Assembly (NCBI GenBank): GCA_040757595.1
Contig: JBFLWP010000001.1
Span: 289,443-353,442 of the forward strand
Direction: 5' to 3'
Source: Nitrospirota bacterium
GTDB taxonomy: Bacteria; Nitrospirota; Nitrospiria; Nitrospirales; Nitrospiraceae
DNA length: 64,000 nucleotides
How positions within the stretch are numbered: position 1 is the stretch's first letter; every line of letters begins with the position of its first letter. Both the position numbers and the translations under genes were made by a program. This document shows, in pieces, positions 35,206-43,632 of the stretch. The notes below the pieces were generated by a model, which had not been told where the DNA came from, did no database searches, and worked only from the letters and a program-made list of their open reading frames with translations.

Positions 35206-35843
35206 GAGCCACAGCGAACCTGATTCCCTAGCCTTTTCGGGTGGATCAGCTATTGCCCCCTATTTCTCAGAGTCCGCACAGGCGGACCCAGGTCAAGCAG
35301 ATAAACCACGTCATGCGCAGGATTCCGCCGCGCATCGGCAGCAGCCGCGCTTGCCTGTCTTTGGCGTTTTGCTGAACCCTGTTTGAATCGGATGGCCGCT
35401 AACTAATGAATATACTGACCGGTATATCCCGCTCCCGCTAGACTGGGATCGATTGCGCGATTCTCATATGTTTCGACGGCTTGTCAAGGATATCCACAGC
35501 GCAGGGCTGGCGTGCTATACAGACCGGCATAGTGCCTTTTAAGTCCATTGGTGTAGATCCTCGAGGCACTGACATCTACGGGGACAGGTCCAACGAGCGA
35601 CCTGTCCCCGTCACCGTTTCTTTAGCCTCGGATTGACGGCCGGGTGGAACGGATGCGCGCTGAGGGCCGCGACATGGCGTGAAACTGCCTGTCGAGAGCA
35701 GGACCCGGTGCCGCACCCCGTTCTGTTATTCCGATGAGGGGTGCGGCCAACAGGAGGGCCGCAACCGGCAGCCCAGCGCCAACGCATCATGGCGCCACCG
35801 AATGCGCGCGCCGTTCGTCACCCGGCCAACCTACCTCCTCGAT
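35206..35843. other. Gene-free, lower-GC stretch after the toxin-antitoxin pair
   Basis: No convincing gene is present in these 638 bases on either strand. The region is visibly poorer in G and C than the flanks and includes the near-palindrome ATATAC-N5-GGTATAT near 35411. A strong compound hairpin lies at 35553-35609. It may be the remnant of a transferred segment. Confidence 0.5.
35553..35609. repeat. REP-like compound hairpin
   Basis: GTAGAT (35553-35558) pairs with ATCTAC (35574-35579). A perfect 11-bp stem follows directly: GGGGACAGGTC (35580-35590) with GACCTGTCCCC (35599-35609) around an 8-base loop. No T-run follows, and no gene ends close by, so a terminator is less likely than a REP-type or regulatory RNA element. 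Confidence 0.5.
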
Positions 35844-37388
35844 TCATTTCCGCCGGACAAAGATCGTGACCTTCGGATCTCCGTAGACCTCCCGCCAAGC
35901 CGGCTCCTGTGCCAGGGTGTCGTCGAGGAGGGTATTGCGCCCGACGATGGCCCAGTCCACGCCGTACTTGTCCAGCACCCGCAGTTCCGGCGGGTCCCAG
36001 GCCGTGAGCGCGACATAGTCGTAGAAGATCCACCGGTCGCCGATCCGCCAGGCCGGCATCCGCCCGTCAATGAAGATCTTCTCCTCCGGCAGCCACCAGA
36101 GGAGGAACCCGCCCAGCCCGTAATCGTTGTAGAGTTTCGTCCCGACCTGCTCCCGATGGCCCTTGATCCATTGCACCGCCTCGATCGGATAGTCGGTCGT
36201 CTTGAAATAGGCCTCCGGCTCCAAGCCTGCCAGCAGCACCCGCTCCAGATGGTCCGGTCCCAAAGAGGCGATGACGAGCGCCGCCGCCACCGTCGCGGCC
36301 AGGAGCCACCGCTTCTGCGCGCGAGGTTCACCGATGCGCGCCGAGACCCGCCTGGCCGCCTCGCCGAGCAACTCGGCCCAGAGCGGCACGCTCAGCAGGA
36401 GGAAGAACAGGAGGTTCCGCCAGTGACGCAGCGAGAGCGCGAGAAAGACGAGCAGGACCGTCCAGCGCAGGGGCTCGATCCGGCGATAGAGCCCCGCGAC
36501 CGCCAGCCCCAGCGCGATCAAATACCCCACGTACGTCGCCCCGGCCCGGTTGCCCAACGAGACCGGCTGCCACTCGTGCAGGGTCTGGATCATCAGCTTG
36601 TCCGTCAAGGAGCTGAAGATCTCCCCGTGCAGCCGCCAGCCGTAGGGGTTGACCAACGTCGCAGCTGAGGCCGCCACGAGCACGAGCGCAAGATGTGCGA
36701 TCTGGGGCCAGGTCAAGGCCGGCTCGTCCAAACGGGAGGCCAGCGCAGGCCAGCGGACGAGCAGGAGCTGCACGATCACCGCCGCGACGACGAACAGACC
36801 CAGGACGAACAGACCGGCGGTGAACCCCCCGTGCAGATTCGCCCACAGGAGGAACAGCGGCGGAAGGCCCCAGAGGGACGAAACCCGCCCGGCGCGATAC
36901 AAGTCGAAGCACCGCAACGTCACCGCCAGCCCGAGCAGGGTCACCAACTGGGTCCTGGTGCCGAGGAACGGGAGAGCGACCCAGAGGGCCCCGGACACGG
37001 CCAGCAGCCGGCTCGTGCTTCCAGCCCTCGCCTGCCCGGCGCTCACCAGGAACGCGGCGGCGGTCACCGAGGCAAAGAAGAGGATGACGCCCAGGGACCC
37101 GGCCTGCCCCAGCCCCCCGTACAACCACCCGATCAGGGCGTCCGTCCCCCAGGCATGGTTCACCCAGGGCCAGTCCGGCATGGTGTGGGAGTAGGGATCG
37201 GTGGCCGGCACCCTCAGCCCCTGCTCCAGCAGATCGAGGCCGTTCCGCAGGTGCCAGCCGAAGTCCGGCTCCACGGGCGGCTGCAAGGCGAGATTCAGGA
37301 CGAAGACCAGGAGAAAGATATCGAGGGTTAGGGGCGATGAGTGATGAGTGACGGGTGATGGGTGATGGGTATTGTCTTCGGATCTCAC
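35844..37388 (-). CDS. Polytopic membrane protein, GT-C glycosyltransferase-like
   Basis: This protein of 514 residues has about ten to twelve hydrophobic segments and a soluble C-terminal domain. After the first helix comes an acidic loop, PPVEPDFGWHLRNGLDLLEQ, then DPYSHTMPDWPWVNHAWGTD. This is the layout of GT-C enzymes, which place catalytic acidic residues in the first outer loop. It may transfer sugars from polyprenyl-phosphate donors made by the GT2 at 33714. If the ATG at 37388 is right, residues 7-22 (THHPSPVTHHSSPLT) are encoded by the repeat at 37333. No better start is visible. Confidence 0.8.
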   Translation of the reverse strand: MRSEDNTHHPSPVTHHSSPLTLDIFLLVFVLNLALQPPVEPDFGWHLRNGLDLLEQGLRVPATDPYSHTMPDWPWVNHAWGTDALIGWLYGGLGQAGSLGVILFFASVTAAAFLVSAGQARAGSTSRLLAVSGALWVALPFLGTRTQLVTLLGLAVTLRCFDLYRAGRVSSLWGLPPLFLLWANLHGGFTAGLFVLGLFVVAAVIVQLLLVRWPALASRLDEPALTWPQIAHLALVLVAASAATLVNPYGWRLHGEIFSSLTDKLMIQTLHEWQPVSLGNRAGATYVGYLIALGLAVAGLYRRIEPLRWTVLLVFLALSLRHWRNLLFFLLLSVPLWAELLGEAARRVSARIGEPRAQKRWLLAATVAAALVIASLGPDHLERVLLAGLEPEAYFKTTDYPIEAVQWIKGHREQVGTKLYNDYGLGGFLLWWLPEEKIFIDGRMPAWRIGDRWIFYDYVALTAWDPPELRVLDKYGVDWAIVGRNTLLDDTLAQEPAWREVYGDPKVTIFVRRK

Positions 37389-37470
37389 AGACGGTTGTTC
37401 CCGCTCAAACCTTATTCACCCGCTGCCCTTCCACACCTACTCACTCGTCACGCGTCACCGATCACGCGCC
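37333..37470. repeat. Inverted 7-bp-period repeat, GTGATGG type
   Basis: The left arm (37333-37374) reads GCGATGA, GTGATGA, GTGACGG, GTGATGG, GTGATGG. The right arm (37434-37470) on the minus strand reads GTGATCG, GTGACGC, GTGACGA, GTGAGTA. The arms are about 60 bases apart. The left arm lies inside the start of the GT-C-like gene, and the right arm overlaps the end of the carbamoyltransferase gene. Confidence 0.75.
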
Positions 37471-39175
37471 CTCCTGGGCGCCTGACCAGCAGGTTGCCCA
37501 GCACGAGCCAATCCACGTCCGTTCGGAGGAAACAGCGGACGGCTTCCTCCGGCGTGCAGACGATCGGCTCGTTGACGTTGAAGGAGGTGTTCAGGAGCAC
37601 GGGGACGCCGGTCAGCCGGTCGAAGGCCTCGAGCAACTTCCGGTACTTGGGGTTCGCCGTCCGATCCACGGTTTGGACGCGGGACGTTCCGTCCGCGTGG
37701 ACCACGGCGGGGATGATGCCCTTGGCCGAGGGGCGCACCGGACAGGTGAACAGCATGAAGGGGGACGGCTCCGGGAGGTCGAAATACTCCGTCGCCCGTT
37801 CCTCCAGCACGGAGGGGGCGAAGGGCCGGAAGGGCTCCCGCAGCTTCACCTTGCTGTTGATGAGCTCCCGCATGTCCTCCCGCCGCGGATCGGCCAGCAG
37901 GCTCCGGTTGCCGAGGGCCCTGGGACCCCATTCCATACGATCCTGGAACCAGAAGACCAGGCGCCCCCGGGCCAACTCCGTCGCGACCCGGACGCACAAA
38001 TCCTCGTCCGGCAGCGTCTCCCAGGTCAGCCCGGCCTGGGCGAGGGTCCGCCGGTACTCGGCTTCGCCGAACCGGGGCCCGAGGTAGGTCTGGGTCATGA
38101 CCTCGCGCCGGGCGAGGGTTCCGCGCCGGGCGGACAGCCAGAGCGCCGCGCCGAGCGCCGCGCCCGCATCCCCGGCCGCCGGCGGAACATAGATTTCGCG
38201 GAATTCCGACTCCCGGCGCAGCCGGCTGTTCGCCACGCAGTTGAAGGCCACCCCTCCGGCCAGACAGAGACGGTCCACCTTCGTCAGGCGGTGCAGGTGG
38301 CGCGCCAGGTGGAGCAACGTCTCTTCGAGCACGAGCTGGGCGCTGGCCGCCAGATCGCGATGCCGCTGGGTGATCTCCTCCCCCGGCTTCCGGTTCGGCC
38401 CCAGCAGGCGGACGAGGTCCGGCAGGAAGACGCCGACCCGGGCCAGGTGGAAATCGAACAGCCGGACGTTCAGGGAAAACCCGCCGTCCGGCTCCAGCCG
38501 CAGGATGTGCTCGCGGAGGAGCGGCGCGAGCGTCGGCTCGCCGTAAGCCGCCAGCCCCATCACGATATATTCGTCCTGATCCGGGACAAAGCCGAGGAAG
38601 GCCGTGACGGCCGCGTAGAACTGGCCGAGCGAGTGGGGCAGGGCGATCCGCGAGAGGACCTTGATGGAGCTCCCCTCCCCCACCCCCAGCATCGCCGTGT
38701 GGGCCTCGGAGGCCCCGTCCACGACCAGGATCGCGGCCCGTTCGAACGGCGAGACGAGAAAGCTGCTGGCGGCGTGGCAAAGGTGATGGTCCAGAAAGAC
38801 CGGCTGGGCCCGAACGGGCCCGAGGGCGGCGGCCAGCTTGCGCGAGAGCAGGGCCAATTCGGCCCACTCGCGGCCCAACCGTTCGACTCCCCTCGTCCCC
38901 TTCACCCGGAAGAGCGTCGGCGAGCGCAGCATGGCGGTCAGGGCCAGGGCGGCGCGGCGGCCGATCATCCAATACTTCCAGGGGACCGCGATCGCATCCA
39001 CCTGGTCCAGCCGGATGCCGGCCTCCTCTACACAGTATCGGATCGCGTGGAGCGGGAGCGCGGTGACGTGCTTGATGCGGACGAACCGTTCCTCTTCGGC
39101 CGCGGCCAGGATGCGCCCGTCCTGAACCAGGGCCGCTGCCGCATCGCGCATGTTCAGGAGCCCGAGGACGCGCAT
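37448..39175 (-). CDS. NodU/CmcH-family carbamoyltransferase
   Basis: This 575-residue enzyme is full length. The N-terminal Kae1-like domain has AAAEEERFVRIKH, the HHLCHAASSF metal and carbamoyl-adenylate site and LAGGVAFNCVAN. The C-terminal YrdC-like part has RMEWGPRALGNRSLLADPR. The family makes carbamoyl-AMP and moves the carbamoyl group to a hydroxyl of a sugar, antibiotic or Nod factor. Surrounding glycosyltransferase genes suggest a sugar acceptor. The promoter places transcription start only two bases before the ATG. Confidence 0.93.
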   Translation of the reverse strand: MRVLGLLNMRDAAAALVQDGRILAAAEEERFVRIKHVTALPLHAIRYCVEEAGIRLDQVDAIAVPWKYWMIGRRAALALTAMLRSPTLFRVKGTRGVERLGREWAELALLSRKLAAALGPVRAQPVFLDHHLCHAASSFLVSPFERAAILVVDGASEAHTAMLGVGEGSSIKVLSRIALPHSLGQFYAAVTAFLGFVPDQDEYIVMGLAAYGEPTLAPLLREHILRLEPDGGFSLNVRLFDFHLARVGVFLPDLVRLLGPNRKPGEEITQRHRDLAASAQLVLEETLLHLARHLHRLTKVDRLCLAGGVAFNCVANSRLRRESEFREIYVPPAAGDAGAALGAALWLSARRGTLARREVMTQTYLGPRFGEAEYRRTLAQAGLTWETLPDEDLCVRVATELARGRLVFWFQDRMEWGPRALGNRSLLADPRREDMRELINSKVKLREPFRPFAPSVLEERATEYFDLPEPSPFMLFTCPVRPSAKGIIPAVVHADGTSRVQTVDRTANPKYRKLLEAFDRLTGVPVLLNTSFNVNEPIVCTPEEAVRCFLRTDVDWLVLGNLLVRRPGGRVIGDA

Positions 39176-39183
39176 GGCCGCCT

Positions 39184-39212
39184 AGGATAAACGAGCGGCC
39201 CGACTGGGGCAA
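39184..39212 (-). promoter_or_regulatory. Sigma-70-like promoter of the carbamoyltransferase, leaderless
   Basis: On the minus strand TTGCCC, 17 bases and TATCCT are present. Transcription should start near 39177, only about two bases before the ATG at 39175. Confidence 0.55.
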
Positions 39213-39224
39213 GCTTCGCGCCGG

Positions 39225-39253
39225 TTGCAATTGCCACCCGATTCCGGTACGGT
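39225..39253 (+). promoter_or_regulatory. Sigma-70-like promoter of the caspase-fold lipoprotein
   Basis: TTGCAA, 17 bases and TACGGT lie 54 bases before the ATG at 39308, back to back with the carbamoyltransferase promoter. Confidence 0.5.
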
Positions 39254-39307
39254 GGCTGGCGTGCGGCACGCGTTCCACCCCTCTCAACGTTGCACCGTCG
39301 CCGAATC

Positions 39308-41224
39308 ATGAGCAACCTCCGGATCACCCATCAGGGTCGCATCCCGCTGCGATGCGGCCTCGCGGGGCTCGCACCCGTGCTGCTGATCGCGCTGCTGACC
39401 GGATGCGACAAGGCCAAGGGGGTCTTCATGCGCGCCACCCTGCCGGACATGGGGCCGCCGATCCCCATGTCGGTCAGGATTGACTTCGATCCTTCGCTGG
39501 TCAAGGCTCGCGACCAGTTCACCAACGCCTGCAACGCCCCCCAGGAGATGCGCATCGGGGAAGAGCTCGAATCGGTGCTGATCCAGGCCGCCTATCAGAA
39601 CTTCAAGGCCGTCTATACCGGCGGCAAGGTCCCGGCCGGCGTGAAGCCTGACGTCGAGGTGTACCTGACGCTCCAGCAGGCGGGGCTCAAGATTCAGACG
39701 GACGGCATTTACGACCGCCTGCCCACCGACCTGACCCTCGAGGTGTTGGCCCTCTTCAAGGACTCCTCCGGCAAGGTGCTGCTCGAACAGCCGATCAAGG
39801 CGAACCGGCAGGAGAAGCTGATCCTGGAACCAACTCAGCACCGGTGCGCCTACCTCGGGTCGGAAAAATTTCTCCACGATGCAGCCGTCGGCCTCGCCGT
39901 CCAGTTCGTCCAGCACGCGCGCAACCTCCTCGCACCCGACGCGGCCTACGCCCAGGCCGCCGGACCGCCGGGCGAGCCGGCTCCCCCGGTCCAACCCGCC
40001 CCTGCGATCCAGGCCGCGCCTGCGCCAGTCCCGCCACAGGCCGGCCCGGCCGGCCTCACCTTCAAGGCGACGGTCCTGGATGAGAACAACAACGCCGTGC
40101 TGGAGAGCGGCGAACGGGTCAAGGTCCGCGTGGACCTGATCAACGCCGGCCAAGCGCCAGCCCAGAACGTCTCCGTTTCCTTGAGCGGCTCCCCCGCGAT
40201 CCTTTCGCAATTCCCGGCCACGAGCCTGCCGATCGGGACGCTCCAGCCCGGCGAATCACGCTCCGTGGAGTTTCCCGCGACGCTCCCCCCCTCGGCCGGA
40301 GAATTGCGGGGCGAGCTGCAGGTGTCCCTCGCCGCAGCCGGCGCAGTCGCGGCCCCGGTCCAGACTGTGGCCGTCACGGTCAGGCCGGCAGGAACGCGCG
40401 CGTCGGCCGGCCCGCAGGCAGCCCGCTCCTATGAAGACGTGGATCGGGTGCCGGCCTCCTCGGGGCTCCAGCGGCCCCAGACGCACTTGGTCGCCATCGG
40501 CCTGGGGAGCTACCGCGACCAGCAGATCCCGGCCCGCAAATACGCCGCGCGGGACGCCGAACTCGTTGCCTCGTATTTTCAGTCCCTGGGCGGCGTGTCG
40601 GCCTCGAACGTACGGGTGCTCCAGGATCGGAAGGCGCTGCGAGCGGACATCGAGGAGACGCTGATGGACTGGCTGCCGCCCCGCCTGACCGGCGAGTCGG
40701 TCGTGATCGTGTACTTCGCAGGCCACGCCAAGGTCGACGTCTCAGGCGAGACCTACCTGGTGCCGTACGAAGGAAGCGGCACCTCGGCGGCGCGGCTTTA
40801 CCCGGTCAAGGACCTCCAGGACACGCTCGGCAAGCTGAAGGCGCGGCACGCCCTGCTCATCTTCGACGGATCCGTGACGCGGCTCGGAAAGGACGCGAAG
40901 GCGAAAGGCAAGTGGCCCAAGTGGGCCGGCGGCAACGGCAACCTGGTCGAGCTGATCGGGACGACCGGCACACAGCCGGGGCTCGAGCCGGAGCAGCTCA
41001 AGCACGGGCTGTTCACGTACCATCTCCTGCGCGGGCTTGCGGGCGAGGCCGACGCGAATCGCGACGGAGACGTGACGCTGGGCGAGTTGGCCTCGTTCCT
41101 CCGCCAAGCCGTTCCGACTTCAGCCAAGGGCGACTTCGGCCAGGACCAGCGCCCGCAGATCTTGCCGCCGCTGACCGCTTCCAGCAAAGCCGCCGGACTC
41201 ACCTTGACGAGAACCGCCCGCTAG
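39308..41224 (+). CDS. Lipoprotein with CARDB-like domain and Cys-less caspase (C14) fold
   Basis: This protein of 638 residues carries a lipoprotein signal (VLLIALLTGC, with Cys at 33). A curli-like or LPP-type helical domain follows (about 50-200), then a Pro-rich linker (220-245), a CARDB-like Ig domain (246-354) and a C-terminal caspase-like domain (about 386-634). The catalytic His is present (YFAGHAKVD, H473). The usual catalytic Cys motif DxCFSG is replaced by FDGSVTR, with Ser at 522 in the Cys position. The closing KHGLFTYHLLRGLAGEADAN is typical of bacterial C14 proteins. It is probably an inactive or altered protease anchored in the outer membrane. A TTG at 39290 is an alternative start. 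Confidence 0.85.
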   Translation: MSNLRITHQGRIPLRCGLAGLAPVLLIALLTGCDKAKGVFMRATLPDMGPPIPMSVRIDFDPSLVKARDQFTNACNAPQEMRIGEELESVLIQAAYQNFKAVYTGGKVPAGVKPDVEVYLTLQQAGLKIQTDGIYDRLPTDLTLEVLALFKDSSGKVLLEQPIKANRQEKLILEPTQHRCAYLGSEKFLHDAAVGLAVQFVQHARNLLAPDAAYAQAAGPPGEPAPPVQPAPAIQAAPAPVPPQAGPAGLTFKATVLDENNNAVLESGERVKVRVDLINAGQAPAQNVSVSLSGSPAILSQFPATSLPIGTLQPGESRSVEFPATLPPSAGELRGELQVSLAAAGAVAAPVQTVAVTVRPAGTRASAGPQAARSYEDVDRVPASSGLQRPQTHLVAIGLGSYRDQQIPARKYAARDAELVASYFQSLGGVSASNVRVLQDRKALRADIEETLMDWLPPRLTGESVVIVYFAGHAKVDVSGETYLVPYEGSGTSAARLYPVKDLQDTLGKLKARHALLIFDGSVTRLGKDAKAKGKWPKWAGGNGNLVELIGTTGTQPGLEPEQLKHGLFTYHLLRGLAGEADANRDGDVTLGELASFLRQAVPTSAKGDFGQDQRPQILPPLTASSKAAGLTLTRTAR

Positions 41225-41272
41225 CCGACCCGCGTGGGCCGGTTTTCGGCGGCCAGCCGAGGCAAAAGAAAA

Positions 41273-41296
41273 GGCGGAGGGGGACGCCCCTCCGCC
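41273..41296 (-). terminator. Rho-independent terminator of the cytochrome c gene
   Basis: A perfect 10-bp stem (GGCGGAGGGG with CCCCTCCGCC) and a 4-base loop is followed on the minus strand by TTTTCTTTT. It lies 30 bases after the cytochrome stop codon at 41326. Confidence 0.88.
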
Positions 41297-41325
41297 TCTC
41301 CGATTCCGCAAAGCCCTGGCGGCGC

Positions 41326-41775
41326 TTAGTCGCCGCTCTTGCAGAAGCTCCGCTCGTAGTTGATGATCGTCCAGGCCTCTTCTTCGTTGATCGCGGCCGG
41401 AATCAGCGGCACCATGCCGGTCCCCGGGCTGCCGTTCTTGATCACCCAGAAGAGCTCGCCGTCCTTCCGCTTCTTGTGGAACTTGCAGTTCGTGAAGTTC
41501 CGCGGGCTGGGGTTCAAGATCTGGCCGGCCGGGCCGTCGCCCTTGCCTTCCTTGCCGTGGCAGTTGAAGCAGGTGCCCTTCCCCTCGAACAGGGCCTTGC
41601 CCTTGGCGACGTTCTCCGGCGTCGCGGGAACCGGGTTCTTCATCGCCTTGGCCTCGGCGATCTTGTCGGCCGGAACCCGGGGCTTCAGCGGGTCCCGCTC
41701 CTCCGCCACCGCCGCGGTGGCCGCCACGAACATCAGCGCGGTCAAGAGACCGATTGACCTCGAAACATACCGCAT
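41326..41775 (-). CDS. Exported class I cytochrome c
   Basis: This protein of 149 residues has a signal peptide (MRYVSRSIGLLTALMFVAATAAVA) and one c-heme site CFNCH with HGKEGKGDGPAG after it. The axial Met is in GTGMVPLI. This is a small soluble or membrane-attached monoheme carrier. The start at 41775 has the ribosome site GGAGGAGCTGTG. It has its own strong promoter and terminator, so it is a single-gene unit and probably well expressed. Confidence 0.92.
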   Translation of the reverse strand: MRYVSRSIGLLTALMFVAATAAVAEERDPLKPRVPADKIAEAKAMKNPVPATPENVAKGKALFEGKGTCFNCHGKEGKGDGPAGQILNPSPRNFTNCKFHKKRKDGELFWVIKNGSPGTGMVPLIPAAINEEEAWTIINYERSFCKSGD

Positions 41776-41846
41776 CACAGCTCCTCCTTTGTTTGGATCA
41801 AGGTTGCGAGAAAATAAAGACGGGTAACCCCCGCTAAAGCGGCAGG

Positions 41847-41876
41847 AATATAGCAACCGCTTCTCGGGCTTGTCAA
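41847..41876 (-). promoter_or_regulatory. Strong sigma-70-like promoter of the cytochrome c gene
   Basis: On the minus strand a perfect TTGACA, 18 bases and TATATT are present. The leader of about 65 bases contains a small CCGC-TTTA-GCGG hairpin. Confidence 0.65.
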
Positions 41877-41959
41877 GAAAATTTGAGCCCTTTCAGCCGC
41901 TTCTCCGCCAGCGACAGAGGCTTTCCCTGTGCGGTCGGCCAGGGGCTGCCGGGCTCCGT

Positions 41960-42772
41960 TCACAGGCGGCGAAGGACCCCCTCCAGCACGGCCCCGACCG
42001 ACGCGGCGCGCCTCTCCGCCTCCGCGACGACCAGCTCGTGTCCCTGCTGTTGGCTCAACGGGGCCCCGGCCCGGTTGGTCAGCAGCGCCAGCCCCAGGAC
42101 CCGGAGGCCCAGGGCGCGCGCCACGATCACTTCCGGCACGACGGACATGCTGACCGCGTGGGCCCCCAACCGGGCCAGCATGGCCGCTTCCGCAGCCGTT
42201 TCATAGCTCGGCCCCGTGACGGCCGCCAGAATCCCGCGACGGACGGGCAGGCCGGCGGCCCTGGCCGCGCCCTCGGCCTGGCCCAGAAGGTCCGGATCGT
42301 AGGCCCGCGCCATCTCGACGAATTGAAATCCGGCGCCGGCCAGGGGATTGTCGCCCATCAGGTTCAGGTGATCCTCGATGAGCAGGAGCGTCCCCGGCTG
42401 TGCGTCGTCCAGCGCTCCGGCCGCGCAGGTCACGATCAACGTCTTGACGCCGAGCCCGGCCAGGACGCGGACCGGCCGCGTGACCGTCTCCAGGGAATGG
42501 CCTTCATAGCGGTGGACGCGTCCCTGCAGGATCGCCACGCGGGGACCGCAGCGGTCCGTCAGGACCAACCGGCCCGCGTGTCCGGCCGCGGAACAGGCGG
42601 CGAATCCCGGAATCTCCGTGTAGGGAATTGTGGCGAGAATGGGGAGTTGATCGGCGAAACGACCGAGGCCGGAGCCGAGAATGACGCCGACCGTGGGAAG
42701 CGCCGGGAGGCGGGAGCGGAGGGAGTCGATCGCCTGTTGCGTCAGAGAGGAAGGAGAGCCGTCACCCGTCAT
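41960..42772 (-). CDS. Purine nucleoside phosphorylase (PNP family 2)
   Basis: This 270-residue phosphorylase starts at 42772, where its ATG overlaps the stop of the RodZ-like gene (ATGA). It shows GVILGSGLGRFAD, HAGRLVL, LQGRVHRYEGHS and the GPSYETAAEAAML substrate loop. The later SVVPEVIVARALGLRVLGLALLTN carries the residue pattern of guanosine/inosine-type trimeric PNPs. It cleaves purine nucleosides with phosphate. It closes the 14-gene run and complements the MTAP encoded at 45335. Confidence 0.92.
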   Translation of the reverse strand: MTGDGSPSSLTQQAIDSLRSRLPALPTVGVILGSGLGRFADQLPILATIPYTEIPGFAACSAAGHAGRLVLTDRCGPRVAILQGRVHRYEGHSLETVTRPVRVLAGLGVKTLIVTCAAGALDDAQPGTLLLIEDHLNLMGDNPLAGAGFQFVEMARAYDPDLLGQAEGAARAAGLPVRRGILAAVTGPSYETAAEAAMLARLGAHAVSMSVVPEVIVARALGLRVLGLALLTNRAGAPLSQQQGHELVVAEAERRAASVGAVLEGVLRRL

Positions 42773-43623
42773 GGACGTTTGATCACGATGTCGCGGGCGA
42801 CTTTGCCGCTGGGACCGAACGGTCCGACCGGCTTGCCGTTCAGCTCCACGCGGACGCCCCCGGCGTTGCCGAGCGTGAGCGTGAACCGGTCCGCGGCCTT
42901 CCACCGGGCCCGTTCCCCCGGCCGGAGCAGGGCCTCGTGCGGGCTGGCTCCGTCCACCTGCACCACGACCCAACTGAGCTCCAGCGCTTCAATATCCAAG
43001 GTCAGCCCGTCCCGGGACGCGTCCCCTTCCAAGGGAAGCCCGAGCAACGGCTCGTTCGGCGCGCTGGTCATCGGCAGGGAGGCGGCCGGCTCGCTCGGCT
43101 GGCTCCCCTGGGTCTGGGGCGCCACCGCAGGCGCCGTCTCTGACGGCGCCGGTGCTGGCTGAGCCGGGGCGGGCCGGCTTGGGACCGCCAGCTTCTTGCC
43201 GGTCTGCTCCGGTTCCCCGCTCTGGCGACCGGGGGACACGGCGGCCTGCTCACGCCCCAGGAGCAACACCAGCGCGAGCAGGGCGACGGCGACGGCGGCG
43301 ATGACCACCTTGCGATTGGCCTTCTTGCGCCGCTCGTCTTCCTCCTGCCGGACCCGCAGTTGCTCCAGCTCGGACTGCTTCTCGTAGAACGTCCCCGCCG
43401 ATTCCACGAACCGGCGCATGGCGTCCTCCTCGTCCAGACCCAGGGACCGGGCATAGGACCGCACGAATCCCTTGGCGAAGACCTGATCGGGCAGCTTGGA
43501 GAAGTTGCCCTCCTCCAGGGCTCGCAGGAAATCGGGGTTGATGCGGGTCTTCGAGGCCACCTCGTCGAGGGTGAGCCCCTTGGTCTCGCGCACCTGTTTG
43601 AAGAAGTCGCCGACTGATTCCAT
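42769..43623 (-). CDS. RodZ-like helix-turn-helix membrane protein
   Basis: This protein of 284 residues has an N-terminal HTH_25 domain (DFFKQVRETKGLTLDEVASK and ALEEGNFSKLPDQVFAKGFV), a basic stretch and one membrane helix (about 104-123). A Pro/Ala-rich linker and a C-terminal DUF4115 domain (about 205-284) follow. This is the RodZ layout; RodZ tethers MreB to the membrane and supports cell shape. It is translationally coupled to the nucleoside phosphorylase. No mre gene is in the window. Confidence 0.87.
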   Translation of the reverse strand: MESVGDFFKQVRETKGLTLDEVASKTRINPDFLRALEEGNFSKLPDQVFAKGFVRSYARSLGLDEEDAMRRFVESAGTFYEKQSELEQLRVRQEEDERRKKANRKVVIAAVAVALLALVLLLGREQAAVSPGRQSGEPEQTGKKLAVPSRPAPAQPAPAPSETAPAVAPQTQGSQPSEPAASLPMTSAPNEPLLGLPLEGDASRDGLTLDIEALELSWVVVQVDGASPHEALLRPGERARWKAADRFTLTLGNAGGVRVELNGKPVGPFGPSGKVARDIVIKRP

Positions 43624-43632
43624 GATGCCTCG

